Below are positions 7,857 to 15,756 of a DNA stretch of 21,525 bases, one piece after another. The notes below the pieces were generated by a model that searched no databases, was not told where the DNA came from, and saw only the letters and a list, made by a program, of their open reading frames with translations. Source of the DNA: REEB506 sp040381035. Lineage in GTDB: Bacteria > Pseudomonadota > Alphaproteobacteria > Caulobacterales > Aquidulcibacteraceae. The stretch's first letter is position 1. Each line of letters opens with the position of its first letter. The stretch covers positions 1 through 21,525 of the forward strand of contig JBEIHY010000057.1 in NCBI GenBank assembly GCA_040381035.1, read 5' to 3'. The position numbers and the translations under genes were made by a program.

Positions 7857-8816
7857 GTGCGCACCTATTTCGACTTCGAGAAAGGCATTGCCGAAATCGA
7901 AGCCAAAATTGAAGAATTGCAGGCCTTGGCGACAAGTTCTGAAGCCAGCGGCATGGCGGCTGACCTGTCACGGCTCAAGCAAAAGGCCGAAAAGCAGCTG
8001 CGCGACCTCTATGCGAAGCTCGACCCTTGGCAGAAAACGCAAGTGGCGCGCCATGCCGAGCGGCCGCGCTATCGCGACTATGTGCAGGCGCTGGTCACTG
8101 ACTTCGTGGAGCTGTCGGGCGATCGGACGTTTGGCGAAGACGCCGCGATCCTGGGCGGGCTTGGCCGCTTCATGGGCCGCCCGGCGATGATTATCGGCCA
8201 CGAAAAGGGCCGCACCACCCAAGAGCGCCTGAAACACAATTTTGGCATGGCGCTTCCGGAAGGCTATCGCAAGGCCGTACGGCTGATGGACTTGGCCGAG
8301 CGCTTTGGCCTGCCGGTGATTACTCTGGTCGACACCGCCGGGGCCTATCCCGGTATTGGCGCGGAGGAGCGCGGCCAGGCCGAGGCCATCGCTCGCTCTA
8401 CCGAGAAATGCCTGACCCTGAAAACGCCGCTGATCTCGGTGATTGTTGGCGAAGGCGGCTCAGGCGGGGCGGTGGCCTTGGCCGCCGGTAACAAGGTTTT
8501 GATGCTGGAGCACGCGATTTATTCGGTGATCTCGCCGGAAGGCGCGGCCTCGATCCTGTGGAAAGACAGCGGTCGCGCCAAGGACGCCGCCAGCGCGATG
8601 AAAATCACCGCCAAGGATCTGCTCGGCTTCGGCGTGATCGACGGCATTGTCGAAGAACCGCTCGGCGGCGCCCATCGCGAGCCAGAAACCGCGATCGCCG
8701 CCGTCGGCAAAGCGGTGCTGGAAGCGCTCGACGGGCTGGGCAATCTCGATGAAGCCGGCCTGCAATCGCAGCGCGCCGATCGGTTCCTGGCGATCGGCCG
8801 GGTGGGCCTGGCCTAA
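7857..8816 (+). CDS. accA: Acetyl-CoA carboxylase carboxyltransferase subunit alpha
   Basis: This 319-residue cytoplasmic subunit pairs with AccD to move the carboxyl group from carboxybiotin to acetyl-CoA, making malonyl-CoA for fatty acid synthesis. The N-terminal helix pair MRTYFDFEKGIAEIEAKI and the carboxyltransferase core are all present: RPRYRDYV, ELSGDRTFGEDAAI, GHEKGRTTQERLKHNFGM, LVDTAGAYPGIGAEERGQ and GEGGSGGAVAL (198-208). Length is typical of alphaproteobacterial AccA. The start is GTG 7857, fixed by homology to the common MR(T/S)Y.DFEK start. Its stop TAA (8814-8816) overlaps the stop of the convergent SDR gene. Confidence 0.97.
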   Translation: MRTYFDFEKGIAEIEAKIEELQALATSSEASGMAADLSRLKQKAEKQLRDLYAKLDPWQKTQVARHAERPRYRDYVQALVTDFVELSGDRTFGEDAAILGGLGRFMGRPAMIIGHEKGRTTQERLKHNFGMALPEGYRKAVRLMDLAERFGLPVITLVDTAGAYPGIGAEERGQAEAIARSTEKCLTLKTPLISVIVGEGGSGGAVALAAGNKVLMLEHAIYSVISPEGAASILWKDSGRAKDAASAMKITAKDLLGFGVIDGIVEEPLGGAHREPETAIAAVGKAVLEALDGLGNLDEAGLQSQRADRFLAIGRVGLA

Positions 8817-9598
8817 CGAACGCCGCTGCGGTCCACCGCAAACGGCCCAAACGCCTGCTGGATCGGCATGATCTCCATGGTGTTGACGTTCAAATGCGCC
8901 GGCAGGCGCAACACCGCCTCGATCGCTGCGGCAACGTCTTCGGCGCTGAGCGGGCGCATCCCTTCATACACTTTGGCCGCCGCCGCCGGATCGCCAGTAA
9001 ATCGCACCAGACTGAACTCGGTCTCACACATGCCTGGCTCCAACGAGGTGACACGAACGCCCGTGCCCAAGAGGTCGCTGCGCAGGCCCAGCGAAAACTG
9101 CCGCACAAAGGCTTTGCTGGCGGCATACACATTGCCGCCCGGATAGGGATAACGCGCCGCGACCGATGAGATATTAATGATGTCGCCGCGCGGGCGCGCG
9201 ATCAGGCGGGTGAGCAGCGCGTGCGTCAGCCGCACCAGCGCCTGCACATTCACCGCGATCATGGTTTCCCAATTGCCGAGATCGGCTTTCTGCGCCGGCC
9301 CCAGCCCTAACGCCAGGCCGGCATTGTTCACCAGGATATCAATGTCAGCGAACGCCGCCGGCAGGCCTTCGAGAATTTGGGCCGGCGCATCGCGCGCCTG
9401 CAGATCAACCGCGCGCGGACAGATCGCCGCCGCGCCGAACTGATCGACCAGCGCCTGCAAACGCTCCGCACGCCGCCCCACCGCAACAACGCGCCCGCCC
9501 GCGGCCGCGATGCGTTGGGCGGTGGCCGCGCCGAAGCCGGATGTTGCGCCGGTAATCAACGCCACGCGGCCGCTGGCCCATTGGTCTTGCTCGCTCAT
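8813..9598 (-). CDS. SDR-family NADP-dependent oxidoreductase, YdfG-like
   Basis: This 261-residue short-chain dehydrogenase has the cofactor motif TGATSGFG (about 17-24) and NNAG (91-94). The catalytic residues are S144/S145 and Y158-AAS-K162. GRRAERL after the second strand favours NADP. The phrases DILVNNAGLALG, NWETMI, GGNVYAASKAFVRQFSLGLR, LPAHLNVNTMEIMP and the overall length closely resemble E. coli YdfG. YdfG reduces malonic semialdehyde and oxidises serine, threonine and other 3-hydroxy acids. I chose ATG 9598 because the SDR fold begins at once; the frame is open further upstream to 9646. It follows katG on the same strand with a probable terminator between them. The TAG stop overlaps the accA stop. 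Confidence 0.9.
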   Translation of the reverse strand: MSEQDQWASGRVALITGATSGFGAATAQRIAAAGGRVVAVGRRAERLQALVDQFGAAAICPRAVDLQARDAPAQILEGLPAAFADIDILVNNAGLALGLGPAQKADLGNWETMIAVNVQALVRLTHALLTRLIARPRGDIINISSVAARYPYPGGNVYAASKAFVRQFSLGLRSDLLGTGVRVTSLEPGMCETEFSLVRFTGDPAAAAKVYEGMRPLSAEDVAAAIEAVLRLPAHLNVNTMEIMPIQQAFGPFAVDRSGVR

Positions 9599-9644
9599 CT
9601 CGCGCCCTTGTTTGAAGTCTGCGCTTCTGTAACGCGCGCCCGCC

Positions 9645-9679
9645 ACAAACGAAACCGCCGACCCTTGCGGGCCGGCGGT
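9645..9679 (-). terminator. Probable terminator after katG
   Basis: On the minus strand, ACCGCCG (9679-9673) pairs with CGGCGGT (9660-9654), with a GC-rich inner loop that can extend the stem. A moderately T-rich tail TTCGTTTGTG follows (about 9652-9643). It lies 26 bp after the katG stop and before the SDR start, so it likely ends katG transcription. Confidence 0.6.
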
Positions 9680-9704
9680 CTGTGTTCATCGGCTGTGGGC
9701 CGGC

Positions 9705-11873
9705 TTACGCCAGATCGAAGCGATCGAGGTTCATCACCTTGGTCCAGGCGGCCACGAAATCGCGGACGAACTTCCCGCCGGCGTCGCTGCAGCCATAGAC
9801 TTCCGCCAAAGCGCGCAATTGCGAGTTAGAGCCGAACACCAGATCAGCGCCGGTGGCGGTCCACTTCAGCGCGCCGCTGGCGCGGTCGCGGCCTTCATAA
9901 ACGCCATTGCCGGCCGCCTGCCACGCCGTGCTCATGTCGAGCAGATTGGTGAAGAAGTCCGTGCTCAACACGCCTGGTTGCTTGGTGAACACGCCGTGCG
10001 CGGCCCCGCCACTATTGGCGCCAAGCACCCGCAAACCCCCAACCAGCACGGTCATTTCCGGCGCCGACAGGGTGAGCAGCTGGGCCTTGTCGACCAATGC
10101 TTCTTCCGCAGCCAGGCGATAGCCCGGTTTGATGAAGTTGCGGAAGCCGTCGGCCGCGGGCTCCAGCACCGCGAAGGAGTGCACATCGGTGTGTTCAGCG
10201 CTGGCGTCGGTGCGGCCCGGCGTGAACGGCACGGTGACACTGTGGCCGGCCTTGGCGGCCGCCTGCTCCACGCCAACCCCGCCGGCGAGCACGATCAAAT
10301 CGGCGAGCGAGATCTTCTTACCCGACGCGTTGAATTCGTCCTGGATCGCAGTGAGCTTGGCGAGCACGCCAGCCAGCTGCGCGGGATCATTCGCCGCCCA
10401 ATCCTTTTGCGGAGCCAAACGAAGGCGCGCGCCATTGGCGCCGCCGCGTTTGTCGCTGCTGCGGAAGGTTGAGGCCGACGCCCAGGCGGTGGCGACGAGT
10501 TGCGATACGCTCAAGCCGCTGGCCGCGATCTTGGCCTTCAACGCAGCGACATCGGCGTCGCTCACCAGCGGGTGATCGACCGCCGGAACCGGGTCTTGCC
10601 AGATGAGAGTTTCGGCCGGAACCAGTGGGCCAAGATAGCGCGCGCGCGGGCCCATATCGCGGTGGGTCAGCTTGAACCAGGCGCGGGCAAAGGCGTCAGC
10701 GAATTCCTGCGGATTCTGATGGAAGCGGCGCGAAATCTTTTCGTAGATCGGATCAAAGCGCAGCGACAAATCCGCCGTCGTCATCATCGGGCGGTGCTTG
10801 ATTGTGGGATCATGCGCATCGACCACCATATGCTCGGGCTTGACGTCTTTGGCGCGCCATTGATTGGCGCCGGCCGGGCTCTTTTCCAGCTCCCACTCAT
10901 AGCCGAACAGCACGTCGAAATAGCCCATGTCCCATTTCGTCGGATTAGGCTTCCAGGCGCCTTCAATGCCCGAAGTGATCGCGTCACCGGCCTTGCCGGA
11001 CTTGTAGGTCGAGGCCCAGCCAAAGCCCATTGCTTCAAGCGGCGCGCCTTCGGGATCAGCGCCGACATGGCTGTCAGGGCCCGCGCCATGGGCCTTGCCA
11101 AAGGTGTGGCCGCCAGCGACCAGCGCCACGGTCTCTTCGTCATTCATCGCCATGCGAGCGAAGGTTTCGCGCACATCGCGGCCCGACGCGACCGGGTCGG
11201 GATTTCCGTTCGGCCCCTGCGGATTGACGTAGATCAGGCCCATCTGCACTGCGCCGAGCGGCTGTTCCAGCTCACGGTCGCCAGTATAGCGCTGATCGTC
11301 GAGCCACTTGCCCTCCGGGCCCCAGTAGATGTCCTCTTCCGGCTCCCACACATCGGCGCGGCCGCCGGCAAAACCAAAGGTTTTGAAGCCCATGGATTCA
11401 AGCGCGACATTGCCGGCCAGGATCATCAGATCGGCCCAGGAAAGCTTGGCGCCGTACTTCTGCTTTACCGGCCACAAAAGGCGGCGCGCTTTGTCCAAAT
11501 TGCCATTATCTGGCCAGCTGTTGAGCGGCGCGAAGCGCTGCTGGCCCGTGCCGCCGCCGCCGCGGCCGTCGCCGATGCGATAGGTGCCGGCGGCGTGCCA
11601 GGCCATGCGGATGAAGAAAGGTCCATAATGTCCGTAATCGGCCGGCCACCAGGATTGGCTGTCGGTCATCACCGCGTGCAGGTCTTTGACGACCGCGTGC
11701 AGATCAAGCGACTTGAACGCCGCGGCATAATCGAAACCCCGGTCCATCGGATCGGATTCGACGCCGTTCTGGCGCAGGATGCTGATATTGATCTGATTTG
11801 GCCACCAATCGGCATTGGTGCGCGCGCCAGCCGCGGTGTGGGCGTGCACAGGGCATTTGGATTCGGTCGACAT
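9705..11873 (-). CDS. katG: Catalase-peroxidase KatG
   Basis: This 722-residue bifunctional haem enzyme breaks down hydrogen peroxide by catalase and peroxidase activity. The distal haem pocket is R89, W92 and H93 in RMAWHAAGTYR. The proximal His is H256 in GGHTFGKAHG. Y215 (LIYVNPQGPNG) and M241 (RMAMNDEET) complete the Met-Tyr-Trp crosslink, so full catalase activity is expected. The second, degenerate peroxidase-like half runs to the end. I chose ATG 11873 because GGAGG (11882-11878) lies 4 nt upstream and MSTESKCPVH is the usual KatG start; the frame extends to 11939. KatG is often under OxyR control, but I see no convincing OxyR site. A 15-bp palindrome lies about 100 bp upstream. Confidence 0.97.
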   Translation of the reverse strand: MSTESKCPVHAHTAAGARTNADWWPNQINISILRQNGVESDPMDRGFDYAAAFKSLDLHAVVKDLHAVMTDSQSWWPADYGHYGPFFIRMAWHAAGTYRIGDGRGGGGTGQQRFAPLNSWPDNGNLDKARRLLWPVKQKYGAKLSWADLMILAGNVALESMGFKTFGFAGGRADVWEPEEDIYWGPEGKWLDDQRYTGDRELEQPLGAVQMGLIYVNPQGPNGNPDPVASGRDVRETFARMAMNDEETVALVAGGHTFGKAHGAGPDSHVGADPEGAPLEAMGFGWASTYKSGKAGDAITSGIEGAWKPNPTKWDMGYFDVLFGYEWELEKSPAGANQWRAKDVKPEHMVVDAHDPTIKHRPMMTTADLSLRFDPIYEKISRRFHQNPQEFADAFARAWFKLTHRDMGPRARYLGPLVPAETLIWQDPVPAVDHPLVSDADVAALKAKIAASGLSVSQLVATAWASASTFRSSDKRGGANGARLRLAPQKDWAANDPAQLAGVLAKLTAIQDEFNASGKKISLADLIVLAGGVGVEQAAAKAGHSVTVPFTPGRTDASAEHTDVHSFAVLEPAADGFRNFIKPGYRLAAEEALVDKAQLLTLSAPEMTVLVGGLRVLGANSGGAAHGVFTKQPGVLSTDFFTNLLDMSTAWQAAGNGVYEGRDRASGALKWTATGADLVFGSNSQLRALAEVYGCSDAGGKFVRDFVAAWTKVMNLDRFDLA

Positions 11874-11974
11874 GGATCCTCCATCCGTCTGAGATGATTT
11901 GACTGGGCCGCGATACTCCTTTGCAAGCGGACACGCCAATCAGTTCTTTGATGCGCCGCCATAGAGTGGGGCTA

Positions 11975-11989
11975 TGCAGCGACGCTGCA
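11975..11989. promoter_or_regulatory. TGCAGCGACGCTGCA palindrome upstream of katG
   Basis: This is a perfect 15-bp odd palindrome in the 133-bp gap between aguB and katG, about 100 bp before the katG start. On the minus strand a TTGCAG hexamer overlaps it. It could be an operator or a short hairpin in the aguB 3' end; there is no T-run. Confidence 0.3.
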
Positions 11990-12006
11990 AAGGCGGGGGG
12001 GCGGCC

Positions 12007-12858
12007 TCAGCGCGGCGCCAAGTCGGCGCGACGGTCGCGGAAGAAGCCCCAGGCGGCGCGGTGGCGATCGAGGAAGTCAAGGTCGAAGCTGTGGACCAGC
12101 ACGCCCTCCTCGGTGCGGTCAAAACTCGCCACCAGATCGCCGCGATGATCGGCGATGAAGCTGGAGCCATAAAAGCTCTGTGGCGCGCCATTGGCGTTTT
12201 CCGCGCCGATGCGATTGGAAGCGACGACCGGGATGACATTGCTCACCGCATGGCCCTGCATGGCGCGCCGCCACGGATCGCGGGTGTCAAGGGCGCCGTC
12301 ATGGGGCTCTGAGCCGATGGCGGTGGGATAAAACAACACATCGGCGCCCATCAGCGCCATCGCGCGCGCGCATTCGGGATACCATTGGTCCCAACAAATC
12401 CCGACGCCGAGGCGCCCGAACCGGGTTTCCCACACCCGATAGCCCGTATCGCCGGGACGAAAATAGTATTTCTCCTGATAGCCGGGGCCGTCAGGAATGT
12501 GGCTTTTGCGATAGACGCCAAGGATCGCGCCGTCCGGGTCGATCACCACGAGGCTGTTGTAATAGGCCGGGCCCTCACGCTCATAGATCGAAGTCAGGAT
12601 CACCACGCCGAGCTTTTTGGCCACCGGCTGCAAAGCCGTCACGCACGGATGCTCATGGGCAGGAAACGCCGCGCCGAACCAGCGCTCCTCCTGGCGGGTG
12701 CAAAAATATGGGCCCTGGAACAGCTCACTCGGCAAAATCACCTGCGCGCCTTTTTGGGCGGCCTGCTCAATAAAACTGATGGTCTTGGCGATATTGGCCT
12801 TGATGTCTTCGCTGGGATAGCTGGTCTGGATGGCGGCGACGGTGAGGGTGCGTGGCAT
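12007..12858 (-). CDS. aguB: N-carbamoylputrescine amidase
   Basis: This 283-residue nitrilase-superfamily hydrolase converts N-carbamoylputrescine to putrescine, CO2 and ammonia in the arginine decarboxylase/agmatine route of polyamine synthesis. The catalytic triad is visible as E45 (LPSELFQGPYFC), K118 (YRKSHIPDGPGYQEKYYF) and C155 (GVGICWDQWYPE). These phrases and the GSEPHD and DPWRR...GHA motifs are typical of AguB rather than general nitrilases. I chose ATG 12858 because AAGGA lies 8 nt upstream; the in-frame ATG at 12864 is only 2 nt from the same site. No agmatine deiminase (aguA) lies next to it, so the pathway partner is elsewhere or the substrate differs. katG follows on the same strand. 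Confidence 0.93.
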   Translation of the reverse strand: MPRTLTVAAIQTSYPSEDIKANIAKTISFIEQAAQKGAQVILPSELFQGPYFCTRQEERWFGAAFPAHEHPCVTALQPVAKKLGVVILTSIYEREGPAYYNSLVVIDPDGAILGVYRKSHIPDGPGYQEKYYFRPGDTGYRVWETRFGRLGVGICWDQWYPECARAMALMGADVLFYPTAIGSEPHDGALDTRDPWRRAMQGHAVSNVIPVVASNRIGAENANGAPQSFYGSSFIADHRGDLVASFDRTEEGVLVHSFDLDFLDRHRAAWGFFRDRRADLAPR

Positions 12859-12944
12859 CGGCATGGTCCTTGGCGGGCGCTGGGCATATGGCGCGAATGG
12901 GCCGACTTGGGAAGGGCCGCGCCAAGGCGCTTAAAGGTTTCGGG

Positions 12945-12981
12945 AAAAGTCGCGCCGGGCGAAACGATGGCGAGACTTTTT
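12945..12981 (-). terminator. Bidirectional-type terminator after the quinone oxidoreductase gene
   Basis: AAAAGTCgCGCC (12945-12956) and GGCGaGACTTTT (12969-12980) are reverse complements with one mismatch and a 12-nt loop. On the minus strand the stem ends in TTTT just after the oxidoreductase stop; on the plus strand it ends in TTTTT. It most likely ends the TetR-hydrolase-oxidoreductase operon and insulates aguB. Confidence 0.7.
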
Positions 12982-12991
12982 CAGCAGCCTC

Positions 12992-13975
12992 TTAGCGCTC
13001 CACGTCCGGGCGCAGCACCACTTTGCCGAATGCCCGTCGCTCGCGCAGCATCGCAAAACCTTCCAAGGCGCGGCTGAGCGGCAGTTCGGCGCAGATATGC
13101 GGGCGGATTTCACCAGCATCCGCCAAAGCCCAGATCGCGTCGAGATTTTCACGACCCCGTTCGGGAAATTGCCGGCCATATTCGCCGGCGCGCACGCCCA
13201 CCACCGAAAAGCCTTTGATCAAAGGCATATTCGCCGAAATCGTTGGGATCCGCCCGCTGGTGAAACCGATCACCAGCAAGCGCCCATCAAACGCAATGCA
13301 GCGCACGCTTTCGTCAAACACATCGCCGCCGACGGGATCATAGATCACATCGGCGCCGCGCCCGCCGGTCATAGCTTTGACGTGATCCCTAAAGCCCGTC
13401 GCGTCCAGCACATGATCCGCGCCGTAGCCGGCGAGGAATTTGCGCTTTTCCGGCGTTGAGGCGGTGGCGATCACCGTCGCGCCGGCGCGCCGCGCCAGGT
13501 CCACGCAGGCAAGCCCAACGCCGCCAGCAGCGCCATGCACCAGAACGGTTTCGCTGCGCTGGACATGGGCGCGGCGATGCAGCGCCACATAAGCGGTGAG
13601 ATAGGCGGCCTGATAAGCGCTGGCCTTGGCCCAATCGAACGCTGCCGGCTTTGGCTTGGCGGCTGCGGCTGAAACCAACGCGATCTCGGCAAAGCCGCCG
13701 AGCCGCGCGCCGGCGGTGACCTCATCGCCAATGGCAAAACCACTCACACCCGCGCCGAGGGCGACCACATCCCCGGCAATGTCCATGCCCGGCGTAAACG
13801 GCGGCTCCGGTTTGAACTGATAAAGGCCCTGACACATCAACAGATCGGGGAAATTGACGCTGGCCGCGCGCACGCGCACCGCCATTTCGCCCGCCCCTGG
13901 TTGCGGAGCGTCGATCTCGGCGACCGAAACTCCCCTGAAATCATCGCTCAAGCGATGGCAAACCAGCGCCCTCAT
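12992..13975 (-). CDS. NADPH:quinone oxidoreductase-type MDR protein
   Basis: This 327-residue medium-chain dehydrogenase/reductase is of the zinc-less quinone reductase type. The N-terminal GroES-like part has VRAASVNFPDLLMCQGLYQ and the family phrase PFTPGMDIAGDVVALG. The cofactor motif HGAAGGVG (147-154) sits in the Rossmann fold. The zinc-binding Cys/His set of alcohol dehydrogenases is absent. The likely activity is NADPH-dependent reduction of a quinone or enone; the true substrate is unknown. Its ATG overlaps the TGA of the upstream hydrolase (ATGA, 13972-13975), so the two are translationally coupled, and a terminator follows the stop. It is the last gene of a TetR-led operon. Confidence 0.92.
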   Translation of the reverse strand: MRALVCHRLSDDFRGVSVAEIDAPQPGAGEMAVRVRAASVNFPDLLMCQGLYQFKPEPPFTPGMDIAGDVVALGAGVSGFAIGDEVTAGARLGGFAEIALVSAAAAKPKPAAFDWAKASAYQAAYLTAYVALHRRAHVQRSETVLVHGAAGGVGLACVDLARRAGATVIATASTPEKRKFLAGYGADHVLDATGFRDHVKAMTGGRGADVIYDPVGGDVFDESVRCIAFDGRLLVIGFTSGRIPTISANMPLIKGFSVVGVRAGEYGRQFPERGRENLDAIWALADAGEIRPHICAELPLSRALEGFAMLRERRAFGKVVLRPDVER

Positions 13976-15021
13976 AAAGCCTGCGCCTTGTAGGCTGCAA
14001 GCAGCGCCGCCACATCGCGCGCCATCCGTCGGCAGGCAGCGTCGGCCGCGGGAATGGCGCCGGTGAAGGCCGTGAAGCCATGCGCCAGACTGTCAAAGCA
14101 ATGGAAGCGTGTGGCAACGCCGACCGCACTCAAGGCTTTGGCATAAGCCGCACCCTGATCGCTCAACGGATCAAAACCCGCAGTATAAACCAAAGCCGGC
14201 GGCAGGCCGCGCAGATCTTCTTCTAAACCCGGCGACAAGCGCGGATCGCGCAGATCGGCGCCGGCCGGCAGATACTGGCTCATGAACCAGGCCATGGTGT
14301 CGGCGGTGAGCGGAAACGCATCGGCAAAATCGCGCATCGAGCCGCCTTGCGCGGTAAGATCGGTGGCGGGATAAATCAGCAATTGCAGCACCGGTGCGGC
14401 GCCGCCGCGGCGCTTCATTTCCTGGCAGACAATGGCGCTGAAATTGCCGCCCATGCTGTCGCCGCCGACGCTTGCTTTGCCGGTTGGCGCGCCAAACTTC
14501 GCCGCATTCGCCAGCGCCCAAACATAGGCTTGCTCGGCGTCGTCCAAGCCCGCCGGCCAGCGATGCTCCGGCGCCAGGCGATAATCGACCGACAGAACCG
14601 GCGCCGCCATGGCATTGGCCAAGATTGAACAGAAGGCGTGGCAGGTCTCCAGATTGCCGACCACGCCGCCGCCGAAATGGTAGAAGACCATGAGCGGCGT
14701 AGCGGGGTTCTGCTTGGCGGGCTGATAGATGCGGGCGGGAATGCTGCGGCCATCGGCGGGAATGACAACCGCAGACCAGCGCACGCCCGGCTCCGGTTTA
14801 CCGCCAAACATATAGACCAGTTCGTCCGTACCGGCGCGCCCGGCGTGCTGGTCAAACGGGTCCGGCAGCGAGCGCTTGCGGGCCTGAGCCTCCAGAAACT
14901 GGAACCGCGGATCGAGCGTGCGGCCCGCGACCGTGCGCGCGCTCCCGCCGCTCTGTTTGACCAAGGCGGCGTCAGGCCGGTTGAGCATCCCGCGCACAAG
15001 CCAGCGCTTCAGCGATTTCAT
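13972..15021 (-). CDS. Alpha/beta hydrolase, hormone-sensitive-lipase (esterase) family
   Basis: This 349-residue carboxylesterase-type enzyme carries the nucleophile motif GDSMGG (S189), probable D284 (GFDPLSD) and H314 (LAHGF) as a triad. The HSL phrase VDYRLAPEHRWPAGLDDA is also present. In the oxyanion region the usual HGGG reads HFGGG (115-119), an uncommon form. No signal peptide is evident; the basic, hydrophobic N-terminus MKSLKRWLVRGML may attach it to the membrane. ATG 15021 has AGGGGA 6 nt upstream, overlapping the TetR stop codon. The gene lies 10 nt after the tetR gene and overlaps the oxidoreductase by 4 nt. It probably cleaves an acyl ester whose alcohol or acid is then handled by the oxidoreductase; this is inference. 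Confidence 0.92.
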   Translation of the reverse strand: MKSLKRWLVRGMLNRPDAALVKQSGGSARTVAGRTLDPRFQFLEAQARKRSLPDPFDQHAGRAGTDELVYMFGGKPEPGVRWSAVVIPADGRSIPARIYQPAKQNPATPLMVFYHFGGGVVGNLETCHAFCSILANAMAAPVLSVDYRLAPEHRWPAGLDDAEQAYVWALANAAKFGAPTGKASVGGDSMGGNFSAIVCQEMKRRGGAAPVLQLLIYPATDLTAQGGSMRDFADAFPLTADTMAWFMSQYLPAGADLRDPRLSPGLEEDLRGLPPALVYTAGFDPLSDQGAAYAKALSAVGVATRFHCFDSLAHGFTAFTGAIPAADAACRRMARDVAALLAAYKAQAL

Positions 15022-15031
15022 TGGGTGTCCC

Positions 15032-15658
15032 CTACTTCGAGTTCGGCAGGCCGTTCAGCCCATCGAGAATCAGATTGGCGCAAAATGCCGCCGCGCCCTC
15101 AATATCGCATGGCGTGCGCCGGATCATCCTTTGTCCGACTTCGCGCGACAGGCCAATGGCGGCGGCGGCGAAATATTCGGCGTCAATCTGGGGCGCCCGG
15201 CCGCTGGCGATGATGGCGGCGATGGCGCCGCGCACTTCTTCAAACACGGCGCGCATTTCGGGCGTGTCGTCATGGGTGGGCCCATGCGACAGGCTAGAGC
15301 CGGCGGCGTGTTCTGCGGCCAGGAACTCGAAATAGGCGCAAATCGCTGCGCCGACATAATCTTCCACCGTTTCGGCCGCTTCAGCCTGGGCGCGCAGAAT
15401 GGGTCGGAAGCGGCGCGCGCCGTCATCCTGCAGGGCTTCAAACACCTCTTCTTTGGATTTGAAGTAATTGTAGAAGGTGCCGGAGGCGAGGTCCGTACCG
15501 CGGATAATGTCGCGCACGCTGGTGGCTTCATAACCGAGCTGGCCGAACACCCGCCGCGCCGCGTCCAGAATGGCCGCGCGATTGGCCGCCTTGGCGCGTT
15601 CGCGCTTGCCGACGGCCTCGCCCGGATCGAACGGCGCCAGAGTTTCAACTTCACTCAC
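15032..15658 (-). CDS. TetR/AcrR-family transcriptional regulator
   Basis: This 208-residue repressor-type protein has an N-terminal TetR DNA-binding domain (about 18-65): RAAILDAARRVFGQLGYEATSV, a helix-turn-helix, then the family phrase GTFYNYFKSKEEVFEAL. The C-terminal ligand domain is not informative. The start is GTG 15658. It heads the operon with the esterase and oxidoreductase, only 10 nt before the esterase, so it likely controls that operon and itself. A perfect 12-bp inverted repeat 24-70 bp upstream of its start is the obvious candidate operator. The inducer is unknown, perhaps a lipophilic ester or its product. Confidence 0.93.
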   Translation of the reverse strand: MSEVETLAPFDPGEAVGKRERAKAANRAAILDAARRVFGQLGYEATSVRDIIRGTDLASGTFYNYFKSKEEVFEALQDDGARRFRPILRAQAEAAETVEDYVGAAICAYFEFLAAEHAAGSSLSHGPTHDDTPEMRAVFEEVRGAIAAIIASGRAPQIDAEYFAAAAIGLSREVGQRMIRRTPCDIEGAAAFCANLILDGLNGLPNSK

Positions 15659-15681
15659 GTCCCGACCTGATGTGCATGCCG

Positions 15682-15728
15682 CGTCATGATCGCCCTTATC
15701 TGGTCGACACCATTACGCGATCATGACG
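15682..15728. promoter_or_regulatory. Perfect 12-bp inverted repeat, candidate TetR operator
   Basis: CGTCATGATCGC (15682-15693) and GCGATCATGACG (15717-15728) are exact reverse complements 23 bp apart in the 98-bp gap before the tetR start. Each arm holds the palindrome TCATGA, with arm centres 35 bp apart. On the minus strand a TTGACG hexamer (15737-15732) lies next to the distal arm and could be a -35 box. There is no T-run, so a terminator is less likely than a pair of operator sites. Confidence 0.55.
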
Positions 15729-15756
15729 GGCCGTCAACTTCACCGGCCGAAGCGGC

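Noticed and set aside
10500..11897. Long 465-codon open frame antisense to katG
   Set aside because: It lies wholly opposite a gene with all KatG catalytic motifs. Open frames opposite GC-rich genes are common, and the product has no recognisable domain.
12972..12996. GACTTTTTCAGCAGCCT, reminiscent of ends of IS1182-type elements
   Set aside because: The T-run is fully explained by the terminator stem at 12945-12981, and there is no partner repeat or transposase remnant.
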